From JAFDZW01 sp038229915 (GTDB lineage Bacteria; Bacteroidota; Ignavibacteria; Palsa-1295): 43,664 bases of DNA. Numbering within the stretch: position 1 is the stretch's first letter; every line of letters begins with the position of its first letter. This document shows positions 16,002 to 24,363 of this stretch, in pieces. The notes beneath the pieces were generated by a model, which had not been told where the DNA came from, searched no databases, and saw only the letters and a list, made by a program, of their open reading frames with translations. Location: positions 1 to 43,664 of the forward strand of contig JBBRNY010000010.1 in the NCBI GenBank assembly GCA_038229915.1, in the 5' to 3' direction. The translations under genes and the position numbers were made by a program.

Positions 16002-16865
16002 ATGCGCATTTCAAAACAATATACTAACCGCGAAAGTCAATCGCTCGATATGTATCTCCAAGAGATCGGCAGAATGGATCTGTTGAACTCTCAGATGGAG
16101 ATCGATCTTGCACGGCGTATTCGCGGCACCCCGCCCGACTCCCAACGCGCACTCGAGATCTTGGTCAAAGCGAATCTTCGGTTCGTCGTCTCGGTCGCCA
16201 AACAATATCAGAACCAAGGGCTATCGCTTGGCGATCTGATCAACGAGGGCAACCTCGGTCTCATCAAAGCCGCAAAGCGTTTTGATGAAACTCGTGGATT
16301 CAAATTTATTTCTTACGCTGTATGGTGGATCCGTCAGTCGATCCTCCAAGCGCTTGCCGAGCAGTCTCGTATCGTGCGCTTGCCGCTCAATCGTGTTGGT
16401 GCGCTCAATAAGATCGGTAAAAAGTTTTCACAGCTCGAACAGGAGTTCGAACGCGAACCAACAGCATCGGAGCTTGCCGAAAAATTGGAGATGACTCCGA
16501 GCGAAGTTTCCGAAACACTCAAAATTTCCGGACGACATCTTTCGGTCGATGCACCATTCGCACAAGGTGATGACAATAGTTTGCTCGATGTCTTGTATGA
16601 TCCGGGCCAACTTTCACCGGATAATATCCTTATCCGAGATTCACTCACGGTCGAAGTTCAACGCGCACTGACTTCGCTTTCGAGCCGCGAACGTGAAGTG
16701 CTTGAGTGCTTCTATGGTTTGGGCGATAGCCCGACGATGTCGCTCGAAGAGATCGGCGACCGCTTCAATCTGACTCGCGAGCGTGTTCGCCAGATCAAAG
16801 AAAAAGCAATCCGTCGTTTACGCCACGCACACAAGACCAAACAGCTCAGGAATTTCTTGGGATAA
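16002..16865 (+). CDS. rpoD: primary RNA polymerase sigma factor (sigma-70 group 1/2)
   Basis: A 287-residue sigma factor that directs core RNA polymerase to promoters. Region 1.2 is DMYLQEIGRMDLLNSQMEI. Region 2 reads ANLRFVVSVAKQYQNQGLSL, LINEGNLGLIKAAKRFDETR and GFKFISYAVWWIRQSILQAL, the nearly invariant core and -10 recognition part. Region 3 is around LPLNRVGALNKIGKKF, and region 4 ends with LTRERVRQIKEKAIRRLRHA. There is no region 1.1, as in the short primary sigma of Bacteroidota and relatives that reads TAnnTTTG promoters. The gene is monocistronic with its own terminator. Confidence 0.96.
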   Translation: MRISKQYTNRESQSLDMYLQEIGRMDLLNSQMEIDLARRIRGTPPDSQRALEILVKANLRFVVSVAKQYQNQGLSLGDLINEGNLGLIKAAKRFDETRGFKFISYAVWWIRQSILQALAEQSRIVRLPLNRVGALNKIGKKFSQLEQEFEREPTASELAEKLEMTPSEVSETLKISGRHLSVDAPFAQGDDNSLLDVLYDPGQLSPDNILIRDSLTVEVQRALTSLSSREREVLECFYGLGDSPTMSLEEIGDRFNLTRERVRQIKEKAIRRLRHAHKTKQLRNFLG

Positions 16866-16893
16866 TTGGTCAAAGTTTTCAATGGCTTTTAAG

Positions 16894-16927
16894 AAACCCT
16901 AATGCGAAAGCGTTAGGGTTTTTGTTT
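16894..16927 (+). terminator. intrinsic terminator of the sigma factor gene
   Basis: AAACCCTAATGC (16894-16905) pairs with GCGTTAGGGTTT (16910-16921) around a GAAA tetraloop, then a T-rich tail (TTGTTT). A strong, textbook terminator 29 bases after the stop. Confidence 0.93.
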
Positions 16928-17003
16928 GGATTATTTCCCGATAATATCGGCATCGCACTTTCCTAAGGTCTGTGCTGTTTTAGCGCCACTATAACTATAT
17001 AAT

Positions 17004-18128
17004 ATGGGACTATTTTCCAAAAATTCTACCGTTACTGAAGCAGAAGTATTCGATGCGCTTCGTGCTGTAATCGACCCCGATCTCCACAAAGATGTTGTCA
17101 CCCTCGGGATGATCAAAGACGTGAAGATCAGCGGCAAGACCGTTGCTTTTACGTTTGAACTGACCACGCCATCGTGTCCGCTCAAAGATATGCTCGAGCG
17201 TCAGGCTCGCGAAGCAGTCGAAGCTGTTGCCGGAGCTGGCAATGTCAATGTCACGATGACGGCAATCGTTGCATCGCATCAAGGTGCAAATGTACCTGCC
17301 GCACTTTCAAAAGTTCGTAACACGATCGCTGTTGCTTCGGGCAAAGGCGGAGTCGGGAAGTCAACGGTTGCGGCGAACCTCGCGGTTGCGCTTGCCAAAG
17401 ACGGTGCGAGAGTCGGCTTGCTCGACGCTGATATTTATGGACCAAGTATCCCATTAATGTTTGGGCTCGAACGCGAGAAGCCACAGGCAACCCAAGTTGA
17501 TGGCAAAACCCAGATCACTCCCCTCGAAGCGTTTGGTGTTAAAGTAATGTCGATCGGTTTTTTAGTTGATCCGAACACGGCAGTGGTTTGGCGCGGACCA
17601 ATGGCCTCAGGTGCGCTCAAACAATTTATGACCGATGTTGCTTGGGGCGATCTTGATTATCTCATCTTTGATCTGCCGCCCGGCACCGGAGATATTCAAC
17701 TCACGCTTTGCCAAACAATTCCGCTTACTGGTGCAGTGATCGTTACGACACCGCAAGACGTTGCGCTTGCTGATGCGCGCAAAGCGGTTCGGATGTTCGA
17801 GAAAGTACACGTTCCGGTTCTTGGCTTGGTCGAGAATATGAGTTATTATTTATGCTCAGCTTGCGGACATCGCGAAGAAATTTTTTCACACGGAGGTGGT
17901 AAGATCGCTGCCGAAGAATTCGAGATCCCTTTCCTGGGCGAGCTTCCACTCGAAACAACTGTCCGTGAAGCCGGCGATGCCGGAAAACCTGTAGTCGAGA
18001 GCGCCCCACACACTCCTGCGGCATCCGCGTTCAGAGATTTTGCACAGTTGACTGCGCAGCAAGTGAGTATCAGAAACTTGATGCCAAACCAAAAGCCGAT
18101 CGAGATCTTACTCGGCACCGAAGACTAA
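17004..18128 (+). CDS. mrp: Mrp/ApbC family Fe-S cluster carrier ATPase
   Basis: A 374-residue P-loop ATPase of the Mrp/NBP35 family, which binds and delivers iron-sulfur clusters. An N-terminal MIP18/DUF59 domain (residues ~8-85; AVIDPDLHKDVVTLGMIKDV, TTPSCPLKDML) precedes the deviant Walker A SGKGGVGKSTVAANLA (lysines at 114 and 119). DADIYGPSIPLMFGL and DLPPGTGDIQLTL are the family blocks. Cys284 and Cys287 in CSAC are the bridging cluster ligands. A NifU C-terminal-domain gene follows 13 bases later, matching an Fe-S maturation role. Confidence 0.95.
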   Translation: MGLFSKNSTVTEAEVFDALRAVIDPDLHKDVVTLGMIKDVKISGKTVAFTFELTTPSCPLKDMLERQAREAVEAVAGAGNVNVTMTAIVASHQGANVPAALSKVRNTIAVASGKGGVGKSTVAANLAVALAKDGARVGLLDADIYGPSIPLMFGLEREKPQATQVDGKTQITPLEAFGVKVMSIGFLVDPNTAVVWRGPMASGALKQFMTDVAWGDLDYLIFDLPPGTGDIQLTLCQTIPLTGAVIVTTPQDVALADARKAVRMFEKVHVPVLGLVENMSYYLCSACGHREEIFSHGGGKIAAEEFEIPFLGELPLETTVREAGDAGKPVVESAPHTPAASAFRDFAQLTAQQVSIRNLMPNQKPIEILLGTED

Positions 18129-18141
18129 ACATCGATTAGAA

Positions 18142-18378
18142 ATGCAATCGCTTCGCGAACGTATAGAGATCGCCCTCGATGAATGTCGCCCGTTTCTGGC
18201 GATCGATAACGGTGGGATAGACTTTGCCTCGGTCGACGAAACTAACGGCATCGTCGAAGTCCGTTATAGTGGTGCGTGCAAAACCTGCCCGATGAAATTG
18301 ATGACCCTTCGTGCGGGCATCGAACGAGCGATACAGTTCTACGCTCCCGAGATCAAACGCATTGAAGAAGTGGCGTGA
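18142..18378 (+). CDS. NifU C-terminal domain Fe-S scaffold protein
   Basis: A 78-residue stand-alone NifU C-terminal (Nfu-type) domain. It reads ALDECRPFLAIDNGGIDFAS, a strand region, then GACKTCPMKLMTLRAGIERA with the cluster-binding CxxC at Cys46 and Cys49. These small proteins assemble or carry a 4Fe-4S cluster, so this one likely works with the preceding Mrp ATPase. Its stop overlaps the next gene's GTG start (GTGA), giving translational coupling. Confidence 0.95.
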   Translation: MQSLRERIEIALDECRPFLAIDNGGIDFASVDETNGIVEVRYSGACKTCPMKLMTLRAGIERAIQFYAPEIKRIEEVA

Positions 18379-19325
18379 AAAAATATCTTGCGCTCTGTGT
18401 TGTTTTTCTTGTTGCCGTTACTTCGACACTCCGCGCACAGCCGATCCCTGAATATGACGGTGACGGAAGAAACATAGATACAGCCTCATCGTTTATTTTA
18501 CTTGGCGATTGCCAGCTTCGTGGTAAAGAAGAACTGCTACTGCTTCGAGAAAATAACCGCCGGTTCGTAAAAGCACTTTTTAAGAAGATCGCTGATGAAC
18601 GTCCTGGATTTGTGATGCTTCTCGGCGATCTGACATTCGATGGTGGCAAAGAAAGTCTATGGCAGACTTTCGATCAATTAGCACAACCACTACGTCAGGC
18701 GGGAATCCCAGTGTTTCCATTGCTCGGTAATCACGAATATTTTGGGAATATTCGCGAGATGCAACGACAATACTTCACACGCTTCAAACAGATCGATGCG
18801 CAAGATTGGTATTCCTTTCGTTGGCGTGATGTCGGTATTATTATGCTCAATTCAAATTTTACGGAGTTGAGTGCCGACGAGAAGAAACAGCAAAAAAAAT
18901 GGTACCACGGAGCGCTTAAACATTTCGAGGAAGATTCAAGTATTGCATCAGTGATCGTGGCCTGCCACCATCCACCGCATACAAACAGTTCTATCGTCAG
19001 TGACGATCAAGAAGTCCAGCGTACATTTGAAGCTCCGTTCGATAGATCAAAAAAAACCGTATTGTTCATCACCGGGCATTGTCATTCGTATGAGCGATTC
19101 ATTATTGGCGGAAAAAATATCATTGTTTCCGGCGGCGGTGGGCCGCGCCAAGCATTGCTCCCACCGCGGACTGATAAAGATTGTTTCAATGGCGGCCCGA
19201 TTCGCCCGCATCATTTTTGTAAGATTAGTAAACGAGGCAATGAATTACTATTGGAAATGAACGCTGTCTCCGAAGATTGTCAGCATTGGTCTATTGCAGA
19301 TTCTGTCGTTCTCCGAGCACAATAA
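18375..19325 (+). CDS. secreted calcineurin-like metallophosphoesterase
   Basis: A 316-residue protein with a signal peptide (MKKYLALCVVFLVAVTSTLRAQ) and the dimetal phosphoesterase fold. The motifs in order are LGDCQ (where purple-acid and related phosphatases have GDxG or DxH), LLGDLTFDGG, LLGNHEYFG, VACHHPPH and TGHCHSYERFI. Together these supply the metal ligands, with Gln in place of the usual His or Gly in motif I. It is probably exported and hydrolyses a phosphoester outside the cytoplasm. GTG 18375 overlaps the NifU stop by four bases; the coupling is odd for a secreted enzyme beside Fe-S genes. The convergent neighbour ends one base away. Confidence 0.9.
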   Translation: MKKYLALCVVFLVAVTSTLRAQPIPEYDGDGRNIDTASSFILLGDCQLRGKEELLLLRENNRRFVKALFKKIADERPGFVMLLGDLTFDGGKESLWQTFDQLAQPLRQAGIPVFPLLGNHEYFGNIREMQRQYFTRFKQIDAQDWYSFRWRDVGIIMLNSNFTELSADEKKQQKKWYHGALKHFEEDSSIASVIVACHHPPHTNSSIVSDDQEVQRTFEAPFDRSKKTVLFITGHCHSYERFIIGGKNIIVSGGGGPRQALLPPRTDKDCFNGGPIRPHHFCKISKRGNELLLEMNAVSEDCQHWSIADSVVLRAQ

Positions 19326-19326
19326 A

Positions 19327-19935
19327 TTATAGTGCCAACGGCGGGAAACCCAGCCGCAATGCTAATGTCAGAAAAGACTTTTGCAGATCATTGATGCGTG
19401 TCCATCGAAACTCAGGGACAAGAATATAATTGTTGCCGATCGGTATTTGATAACCCGCAGCGAGTGTGAATGCCATATCAAACGTGTTGCTGGTCACGGA
19501 AGTGTTAAAAGTTGTCGAGTGCGAGATCAGATCATAAAATCCAACGGAGCCGTGCAACTCAATATGATAATCTTGGATCGTGATGACTCCCATGATCGGA
19601 ATCCCGCTGAGAGACGCCGTAATATCGGTGTTGCCAAATCCTGTGGCACTTGCATTACGTTGTTCGAGATGAGAGATATACTGCCAACCACTTTCGAGTC
19701 CCACAGTGATAAATCTATTTCTACTTCCACGAACTCGCACAAGCGTTGAGATTCCGCCGTTTGTATAGTCGCCTCCACCTGATGCGCTGCTTACAATTCC
19801 AGGACTGATGTTCTTCGCATAGCCAATGCCACCATCAATATATATTTCAAACGGTTTCGCAAGAAAGGGATCTTTCGTTTGTGCGAAAACGAGAGAGCCC
19901 ATGCTTGTCAATATGATAAAAAAAAAGAATTTCAC
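19327..19935 (-). CDS. outer-membrane beta-barrel-like protein
   Basis: A 202-residue protein with a signal peptide (VKFFFFIILTSMGSLVFAQ, first residue read as Met). The mature part alternates short polar and hydrophobic stretches typical of barrel strands (FITVGLESGWQYISHLE; YHIELHGSVGFYDLI; MAFTLAAGYQIPIGNNYILV), ending LRLGFPPLAL. The start is GTG 19935, sharing one base with the upstream gene's TAG stop (TAGTG). Third gene of a tight minus-strand operon. Function unknown. Confidence 0.75.
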   Translation of the reverse strand: MKFFFFIILTSMGSLVFAQTKDPFLAKPFEIYIDGGIGYAKNISPGIVSSASGGGDYTNGGISTLVRVRGSRNRFITVGLESGWQYISHLEQRNASATGFGNTDITASLSGIPIMGVITIQDYHIELHGSVGFYDLISHSTTFNTSVTSNTFDMAFTLAAGYQIPIGNNYILVPEFRWTRINDLQKSFLTLALRLGFPPLAL

Positions 19936-21155
19936 TAATTTCTTGAATAATAATTATAACTCACCAGCGCCGGATGATCGGTTAAGATACCGTCAAGATT
20001 GCCGTGATTGATGAACGGCACGATAAACTCCGCTTTATCTAGTGTCCAGTAGATCACTCTTTTTCCTTCGGTGCGAATCTGTATTGCTTCGTTGGTAAGA
20101 CTTCCTTCTGTCCATCGCGGTCCCCATGCCACCGAACCTGCACGTTCGACATCTGGTGGATCGAGTTCGCAAATACTTGGTGCTTGCGTGTGGAGCGAGT
20201 CTGCCAGATAATTCGTGATATGCTCATCACTCGTCAAACCAACCCAACACTCGATCGCTCTTCCTGAGAGCTTCGCTTGTTTCAAGAATGCGATCTGAAG
20301 CGGTAAGACATAACTCACCGTCTCAGGTGTTTTAATGTCAAGCCATAGTGACTGATAACTGGTCTTCGATAAGATCACATCGAACGCTTCTTGAAGCGTC
20401 GGTATCGGCGAGCCATCTTTAAGAGTACAGAGCGCACGAAGTTGAGCGAGTGTATAATTATTCACCGGACCGATCGCAAACTCGCCATTGACGAGATTGG
20501 TACTGAGATTATCATCGTGAAAAAGAATTGGCACGTTGTCTTTTGTTAACCTGACATCAAGCTCGATACCATTCGCGCCGATCTCTTCGGCGATAGGAAT
20601 AATACCAAGACTATTTTCGGAATAGGGAAGACCATACTCATTTCGTCCACCATGATGGTCTAGGATAAGAAATGTATTAGATGTGTCCTTAAACTTTCGA
20701 ATGAATTTCAGCTCGAACGGCGTACCATTGATACCTTTGTTTCCATAATACGACCCAGAAAGCACGAGCGAGGTATCGCCTGTTTGTGCATTAAAATCTT
20801 TTTTTACTTTCAGTTCGGCCAGCCCTGTTTGCGTCCCAAGATCAAAACGCCAGTAGCCTTGAAAAATAGCAAGTGAATCGACAAAACCTGACTCAAACAC
20901 AAAGTATGTTCCTGTCTGGCAAGCAAGAGTGATCTTATGCGCAAACTGTCGGAGTACTACTTGATCGCCAAAAAGACCTTTGCCTTGTTCGACACGATAG
21001 ACTCCTTCGAGTTTGTGCAACAGTACTTCCGGTATCGGTACGGCATTCTTGAGCTTATCTACATTTTCCGACCATTCAGGAATCGGAAGGGGCAGATTAT
21101 TATCAACGCACGAGCAGAATGTCATGCAGAGAACAATAATGATCAGTACTTTCAT
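19935..21155 (-). CDS. glycerophosphodiester phosphodiesterase lipoprotein
   Basis: A 406-residue lipoprotein: MKVLIIIVLCMTFCSC is a signal with a lipobox (Cys16). ATG 21155 is chosen over a longer in-frame start at 21221, which would bury the signal 22 residues in. Residues ~40-160 are a strand-rich region I do not recognise. From ~164 it is a GDPD domain: LDHHGGRNEYG and SENS, then GIELDVRLTKDNVPILFHDD with Glu198, Asp200 and His213 as metal or catalytic residues. GDPD enzymes release glycerol-3-phosphate or an alcohol from glycerophosphodiesters. The ATG overlaps the upstream stop by four bases (ATGA) and its stop overlaps the next start. Confidence 0.92.
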   Translation of the reverse strand: MKVLIIIVLCMTFCSCVDNNLPLPIPEWSENVDKLKNAVPIPEVLLHKLEGVYRVEQGKGLFGDQVVLRQFAHKITLACQTGTYFVFESGFVDSLAIFQGYWRFDLGTQTGLAELKVKKDFNAQTGDTSLVLSGSYYGNKGINGTPFELKFIRKFKDTSNTFLILDHHGGRNEYGLPYSENSLGIIPIAEEIGANGIELDVRLTKDNVPILFHDDNLSTNLVNGEFAIGPVNNYTLAQLRALCTLKDGSPIPTLQEAFDVILSKTSYQSLWLDIKTPETVSYVLPLQIAFLKQAKLSGRAIECWVGLTSDEHITNYLADSLHTQAPSICELDPPDVERAGSVAWGPRWTEGSLTNEAIQIRTEGKRVIYWTLDKAEFIVPFINHGNLDGILTDHPALVSYNYYSRN

Positions 21156-21892
21156 AGAATAATACCAAAAAAGAATTCGGGAGTCAGCACTCGGGTTCGT
21201 GTTTCGGCGAATGCTAACCATAGTTGGTAGTCGGGGCGTGTATAATTAAATCTGATACCCCAATTGATTCTCGCTCCGTTAAACGCATCTTGCTCGACAC
21301 TGCAAGTTACAGCATTCCCTACGAACTCGGTCAGTCGTCTATTGACCGTACCTACGGCAAACGAAGTGTAGTGCCAATAGTCGGTGATCGCTTCACCGGA
21401 AAGCGTTATCATAAAATCCTCAAAGTGAATACCAACACTGGCACCAACAGCATTCGAGAAACCCATACCCAGTGTATTGAAACCCGTAAAGTCTGCTGTG
21501 CCAAGCCAAAGAGATGGGGTGGTATGAACCGCAAATGAAAAATGATTTAATGAATATGAGTATGATGGTTTGATCGAGAGTTGATTCGCGATATAATTTC
21601 CTGCTAACTGCGCGCCGACTCCAAAACCGAGCGGAAGCCCAAGACGAAAATTTGCCGTTAATTGTGGAATCTGTCTTATCTCATCACGAACCACCTGCCG
21701 CGGTGCGATCGTAATAGCGGCACCTATTGAAACAGCGATCTCTCCGCTATAAAGATTTTCGGGATAGTAAATACTTTTAAAATGCAACAACGCGGTGCTA
21801 TCAAGAATATGCTGTTGCTCAGGCTGTGAATACACAGCTCGCGAGCAAAAAAGCAAAACTACTATCAACAATAAAGCGCGTTTACAACTCAT
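21152..21892 (-). CDS. outer-membrane beta-barrel-like protein
   Basis: A 246-residue protein starting at ATG 21892; TTG 21901 is in frame but lies in the -7 box. The signal peptide reads MSCKRALLLIVVLLFCSRAVYSQ. The mature sequence has alternating strand patterns (GEIAVSIGAAITIAPRQV; FSFAVHTTPSLWLGTADF; SVGIHFEDFMITLSGEAI; GIRFNYTRPDYQLWLAFAET), as in outer-membrane barrels. First gene of the operon with the GDPD lipoprotein and a second barrel. Function unknown; surface lipid or porin-like roles are guesses. Confidence 0.75.
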   Translation of the reverse strand: MSCKRALLLIVVLLFCSRAVYSQPEQQHILDSTALLHFKSIYYPENLYSGEIAVSIGAAITIAPRQVVRDEIRQIPQLTANFRLGLPLGFGVGAQLAGNYIANQLSIKPSYSYSLNHFSFAVHTTPSLWLGTADFTGFNTLGMGFSNAVGASVGIHFEDFMITLSGEAITDYWHYTSFAVGTVNRRLTEFVGNAVTCSVEQDAFNGARINWGIRFNYTRPDYQLWLAFAETRTRVLTPEFFFGIIL

Positions 21893-21898
21893 TACATA

Positions 21899-21906
21899 CA
21901 AAAATA
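21899..21906 (-). promoter_or_regulatory. -7 box for the barrel-GDPD-barrel operon
   Basis: On the minus strand this reads TATTTTTG, a match to TAnnTTTG. A transcript would begin within a few bases of the ATG at 21892, so the mRNA may be leaderless or nearly so. The -33 box is not clear. Confidence 0.4.
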
Positions 21907-22028
21907 TGACACACGACGGCTGATGAGTATGAAAGCATCAATAAGTGAGTAGGATGCACCCTCGGTGGAGATGGTTTAATGTGAGCAATATATGAAATGC
22001 CTCTTCTCCTTTGTCGGAATGCCACGTG

Positions 22029-22067
22029 GGTTCTTATCGTTCTACTTCAATATAACCAATAAGAACC
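22029..22067 (+). promoter_or_regulatory. inverted repeat just before ybaB
   Basis: GGTTCTTAT (22029-22037) and ATAAGAACC (22059-22067) are perfect 9-base inverted arms, with a further GTT/AAC pairing inside. The right arm ends one base before the ybaB ATG. It could be an operator or an mRNA hairpin blocking the start codon. Confidence 0.55.
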
Positions 22068-22068
22068 G

Positions 22069-22398
22069 ATGAATCCTGATATGATGAATGCTCTGACCCA
22101 AATGCAGAAAATGCAGGAGGAGATGGAGCGAGTACAAGCAACGCTCGGCTCGGTCACAGCGACAGCCGAAGCCGGTGGCGGTATGGTGAAGGTTACTGCC
22201 AATGGGAAGAATGAGATCGTTTCGATCAAGCTCGATAAAGAGATCGTCGATCCCAACGAGTTGGAGATGATGGAAGATCTGATCATTACTGCCGCCAATC
22301 GCGCCTTGAGTAATGCAAAAGAACTTGCCGAAGAAAAGACGAATGCTGTTGCGAAAGCGTTGATGCCAAACATACCGGGACTACCGTTCAATTTATAA
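22069..22398 (+). CDS. ybaB: YbaB/EbfC family nucleoid-associated protein
   Basis: A 109-residue DNA-binding protein of the YbaB/EbfC family: an N-terminal helix MNALTQMQKMQEEMERVQAT, then strands with GGGMVKVTANGKNEIVSIKL and the DPNELEMMEDLIITAANRAL helix. Members dimerise as tweezers around DNA and are nearly always encoded next to recR, as here (3 bases apart). Met5 or Met6 are alternative starts. Confidence 0.95.
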   Translation: MNPDMMNALTQMQKMQEEMERVQATLGSVTATAEAGGGMVKVTANGKNEIVSIKLDKEIVDPNELEMMEDLIITAANRALSNAKELAEEKTNAVAKALMPNIPGLPFNL

Positions 22399-22401
22399 TC
22401 A

Positions 22402-23004
22402 ATGCTCTATACCTCGCCGGCGCTCGAAACGCTGATCGAACGATTTTCTTCATTGCCGACGATCGGTCGTAAAACGGCACAACGCCTCGCGTTTTTTTTG
22501 CTCAAGCAAGAAGAAAGTGAAGTTCGCTCGCTTGCCGAGGCGATCTATCATTTAAAAGAACGAGTCAGGATGTGTACGATCTGCGGCAATCTGACCGAAG
22601 AAGACCCGTGCCCGGTTTGTCGCGATACTCGCCGCGACCAAAGTATGATTTGCGTTGTCGAAGAACCAAATGATATGCTCGTGCTCGAACGCACCAACGA
22701 ATTCAAAGGCTTGTATCACGTTTTGGGTGGCGCGCTTTCTCCGCTTGATGGTGTCGGACCCGAGCAACTAAAAATTCGCGAACTCTTGATGCGCCTCGGC
22801 GAAGAAAAAGGTGTACAGGAAGTGATCTTAGCGCTTGACCCGAACATCGAAGTCGAAGCCACGACGCTTTACCTCGCAAAATTGTTGCACCCGATCGTGC
22901 CAAAAGTTACTCGCATCGCTCGTGGAATACCGATCGGCAGTGATCTTGAATTTGTCGATGATGCAACACTTGCAAAAGCACTTGAAGGACGTTTACTCGT
23001 ATAG
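22402..23004 (+). CDS. recR: recombination mediator RecR
   Basis: A 200-residue RecR, partner of RecF and RecO in loading RecA on gapped DNA. It shows the N-terminal helix-hairpin region (LPTIGRKTAQRLAFFLL), a C4 zinc finger (CTICGNLTEEDPCPVC) and a Toprim domain (MICVVEEPNDMLVLERT; HVLGGALSPLDGVGPEQL; EVILALDPNIEVEATTLYLA), ending in TRIARGIPIGSDLEFVD. The length is standard. It sits between ybaB and a methyltransferase, with a 2-base gap to the latter. Confidence 0.97.
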   Translation: MLYTSPALETLIERFSSLPTIGRKTAQRLAFFLLKQEESEVRSLAEAIYHLKERVRMCTICGNLTEEDPCPVCRDTRRDQSMICVVEEPNDMLVLERTNEFKGLYHVLGGALSPLDGVGPEQLKIRELLMRLGEEKGVQEVILALDPNIEVEATTLYLAKLLHPIVPKVTRIARGIPIGSDLEFVDDATLAKALEGRLLV

Positions 23005-23006
23005 TT

Positions 23007-23747
23007 ATGTGGTATAAAGACTGGTTCGCCGACGAACACTACCTCGCGCTCTATCAGCACCGAAACAATGCGGAAGCCGCACAGTTGCTCGATCTGGTTG
23101 AAAGAACGGTCGATCCAAAATCCGATGCACGCATTCTTGATCTTGCTTGCGGTGCGGGGCGTCACTCGATCTCCTTGGCAAAACGCGGATATACGAAAGT
23201 CACCGGGGTTGATCTATCACCAACACTAATAACAATTGCAAGAACATCCGCTAAAGAGCAAAATGTTGATGTTAATTTTGTCGAATCGGATATGCTTCAC
23301 TTTACAGGTGAGTATGATCTGATCCTAAATCTCTTCACCAGTTACGGATATTTCGAGACCGATGAGGAAAACGAAAGTGTCATCACCAAAGTAGGAAATG
23401 CACTCGCGCCGAACGGATATTTTGTGATAGATTTTTTCAATGCAACGCTCGTCAGACAAACACTCATACCACACTCAACAAAAGTCATCGCCAGCGGCGA
23501 AACGATTGACGAGTATCGTGAGATCGCGGATGGACGCGTTAATAAACAAATTGTGATCAGTTCAAGCGATTCGACAAAAAAATATGTTGAGTCCGTTCGT
23601 CTCTTTACTCATCACGAACTCCGAGCAATGATCGAACGGGTGGCAATGCAATGCGAACACATCTTTGGTAGCTATAACGGCGACCCCTTCGATGAGCAGA
23701 CTTCCACGCGGTGTATCATTGTAGCAAAAAAGAATAATGGTTCATAA
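23007..23747 (+). CDS. class I SAM-dependent methyltransferase
   Basis: A 246-residue Rossmann-fold methyltransferase. Motif I is ILDLACGAGRHSISLAKRGY, then VTGVDLSPTLI (motif II) and NFVESDMLHF. YDLILNLFTSYGYFETDEEN resembles the cyclopropane/ubiquinone-type group. The C-terminus (KKYVESVRLFTHHELRAMIE) is helical. The substrate cannot be told from sequence. It starts 2 bases after recR and overlaps the next gene by 11 bases. Confidence 0.9.
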   Translation: MWYKDWFADEHYLALYQHRNNAEAAQLLDLVERTVDPKSDARILDLACGAGRHSISLAKRGYTKVTGVDLSPTLITIARTSAKEQNVDVNFVESDMLHFTGEYDLILNLFTSYGYFETDEENESVITKVGNALAPNGYFVIDFFNATLVRQTLIPHSTKVIASGETIDEYREIADGRVNKQIVISSSDSTKKYVESVRLFTHHELRAMIERVAMQCEHIFGSYNGDPFDEQTSTRCIIVAKKNNGS

Positions 23748-24363
23748 AGTCATAGTCATATTATGTGTTTGTCTTGCTCTCGCCTCATGCGATCTCTTTT
23801 CGACGCGCACCCCCGAAACACCTGATCTGGGTACGACATTTATCTGGACTCCGGCGGCGACACCATCTACATTGTTCGATAATTTTACTGGTACTATTGC
23901 CGCAGTAGATGCTTCAAATTTTGCGCGTTGTTTTATTTCTCCACAAGATACTGTTACTTCCGGTACTCCGCCTACAACCTATTCGTTTATTCCCAGAGCA
24001 GGACTCGACCAATCATCACGAAGTATTTTTGATACCTGGACGGTGCAATCAGAGCAAAATTTTTTAACAAAACTTCGCGCCTCGCTCGTCAGTAATCCGA
24101 AAGTGACGATCACGATCACGAATAAATTAATTGATCAAAGCAATGCAACCACCGCGCGGATTTCTGCTGATTATCTGATCTTACTTCCGTTGCCATCAAA
24201 CTCGACGCTCCCTGGCTCGATCACGGGCTCATTGATCTTTCAACTGGTGTTGGTGACGACACTCGAAGGCACGAAAGAATGGCGTATCGCCAGCTGGACG
24301 GATTTTGCTTCAGCAACGAGTACAAAATCGATTAGCGATCTGAAAATACAACTTGCTTCGTAA
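23737..24363 (+). CDS. lipoprotein, NTF2-like candidate (first of pair)
   Basis: A 208-residue lipoprotein; the lipobox ALASC places the lipidated Cys at residue 19. A Pro/Thr-rich linker follows, then a domain ending in EGTKEWRIASWTDFAS. That ending and the DNFTGTIAAVDASNFARCFI start resemble an NTF2/SnoaL-like fold, and the next gene has the same plan. It overlaps the methyltransferase end by 11 bases and the next start by 11 bases. Function unknown. Confidence 0.7.
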   Translation: MVHKVIVILCVCLALASCDLFSTRTPETPDLGTTFIWTPAATPSTLFDNFTGTIAAVDASNFARCFISPQDTVTSGTPPTTYSFIPRAGLDQSSRSIFDTWTVQSEQNFLTKLRASLVSNPKVTITITNKLIDQSNATTARISADYLILLPLPSNSTLPGSITGSLIFQLVLVTTLEGTKEWRIASWTDFASATSTKSISDLKIQLAS

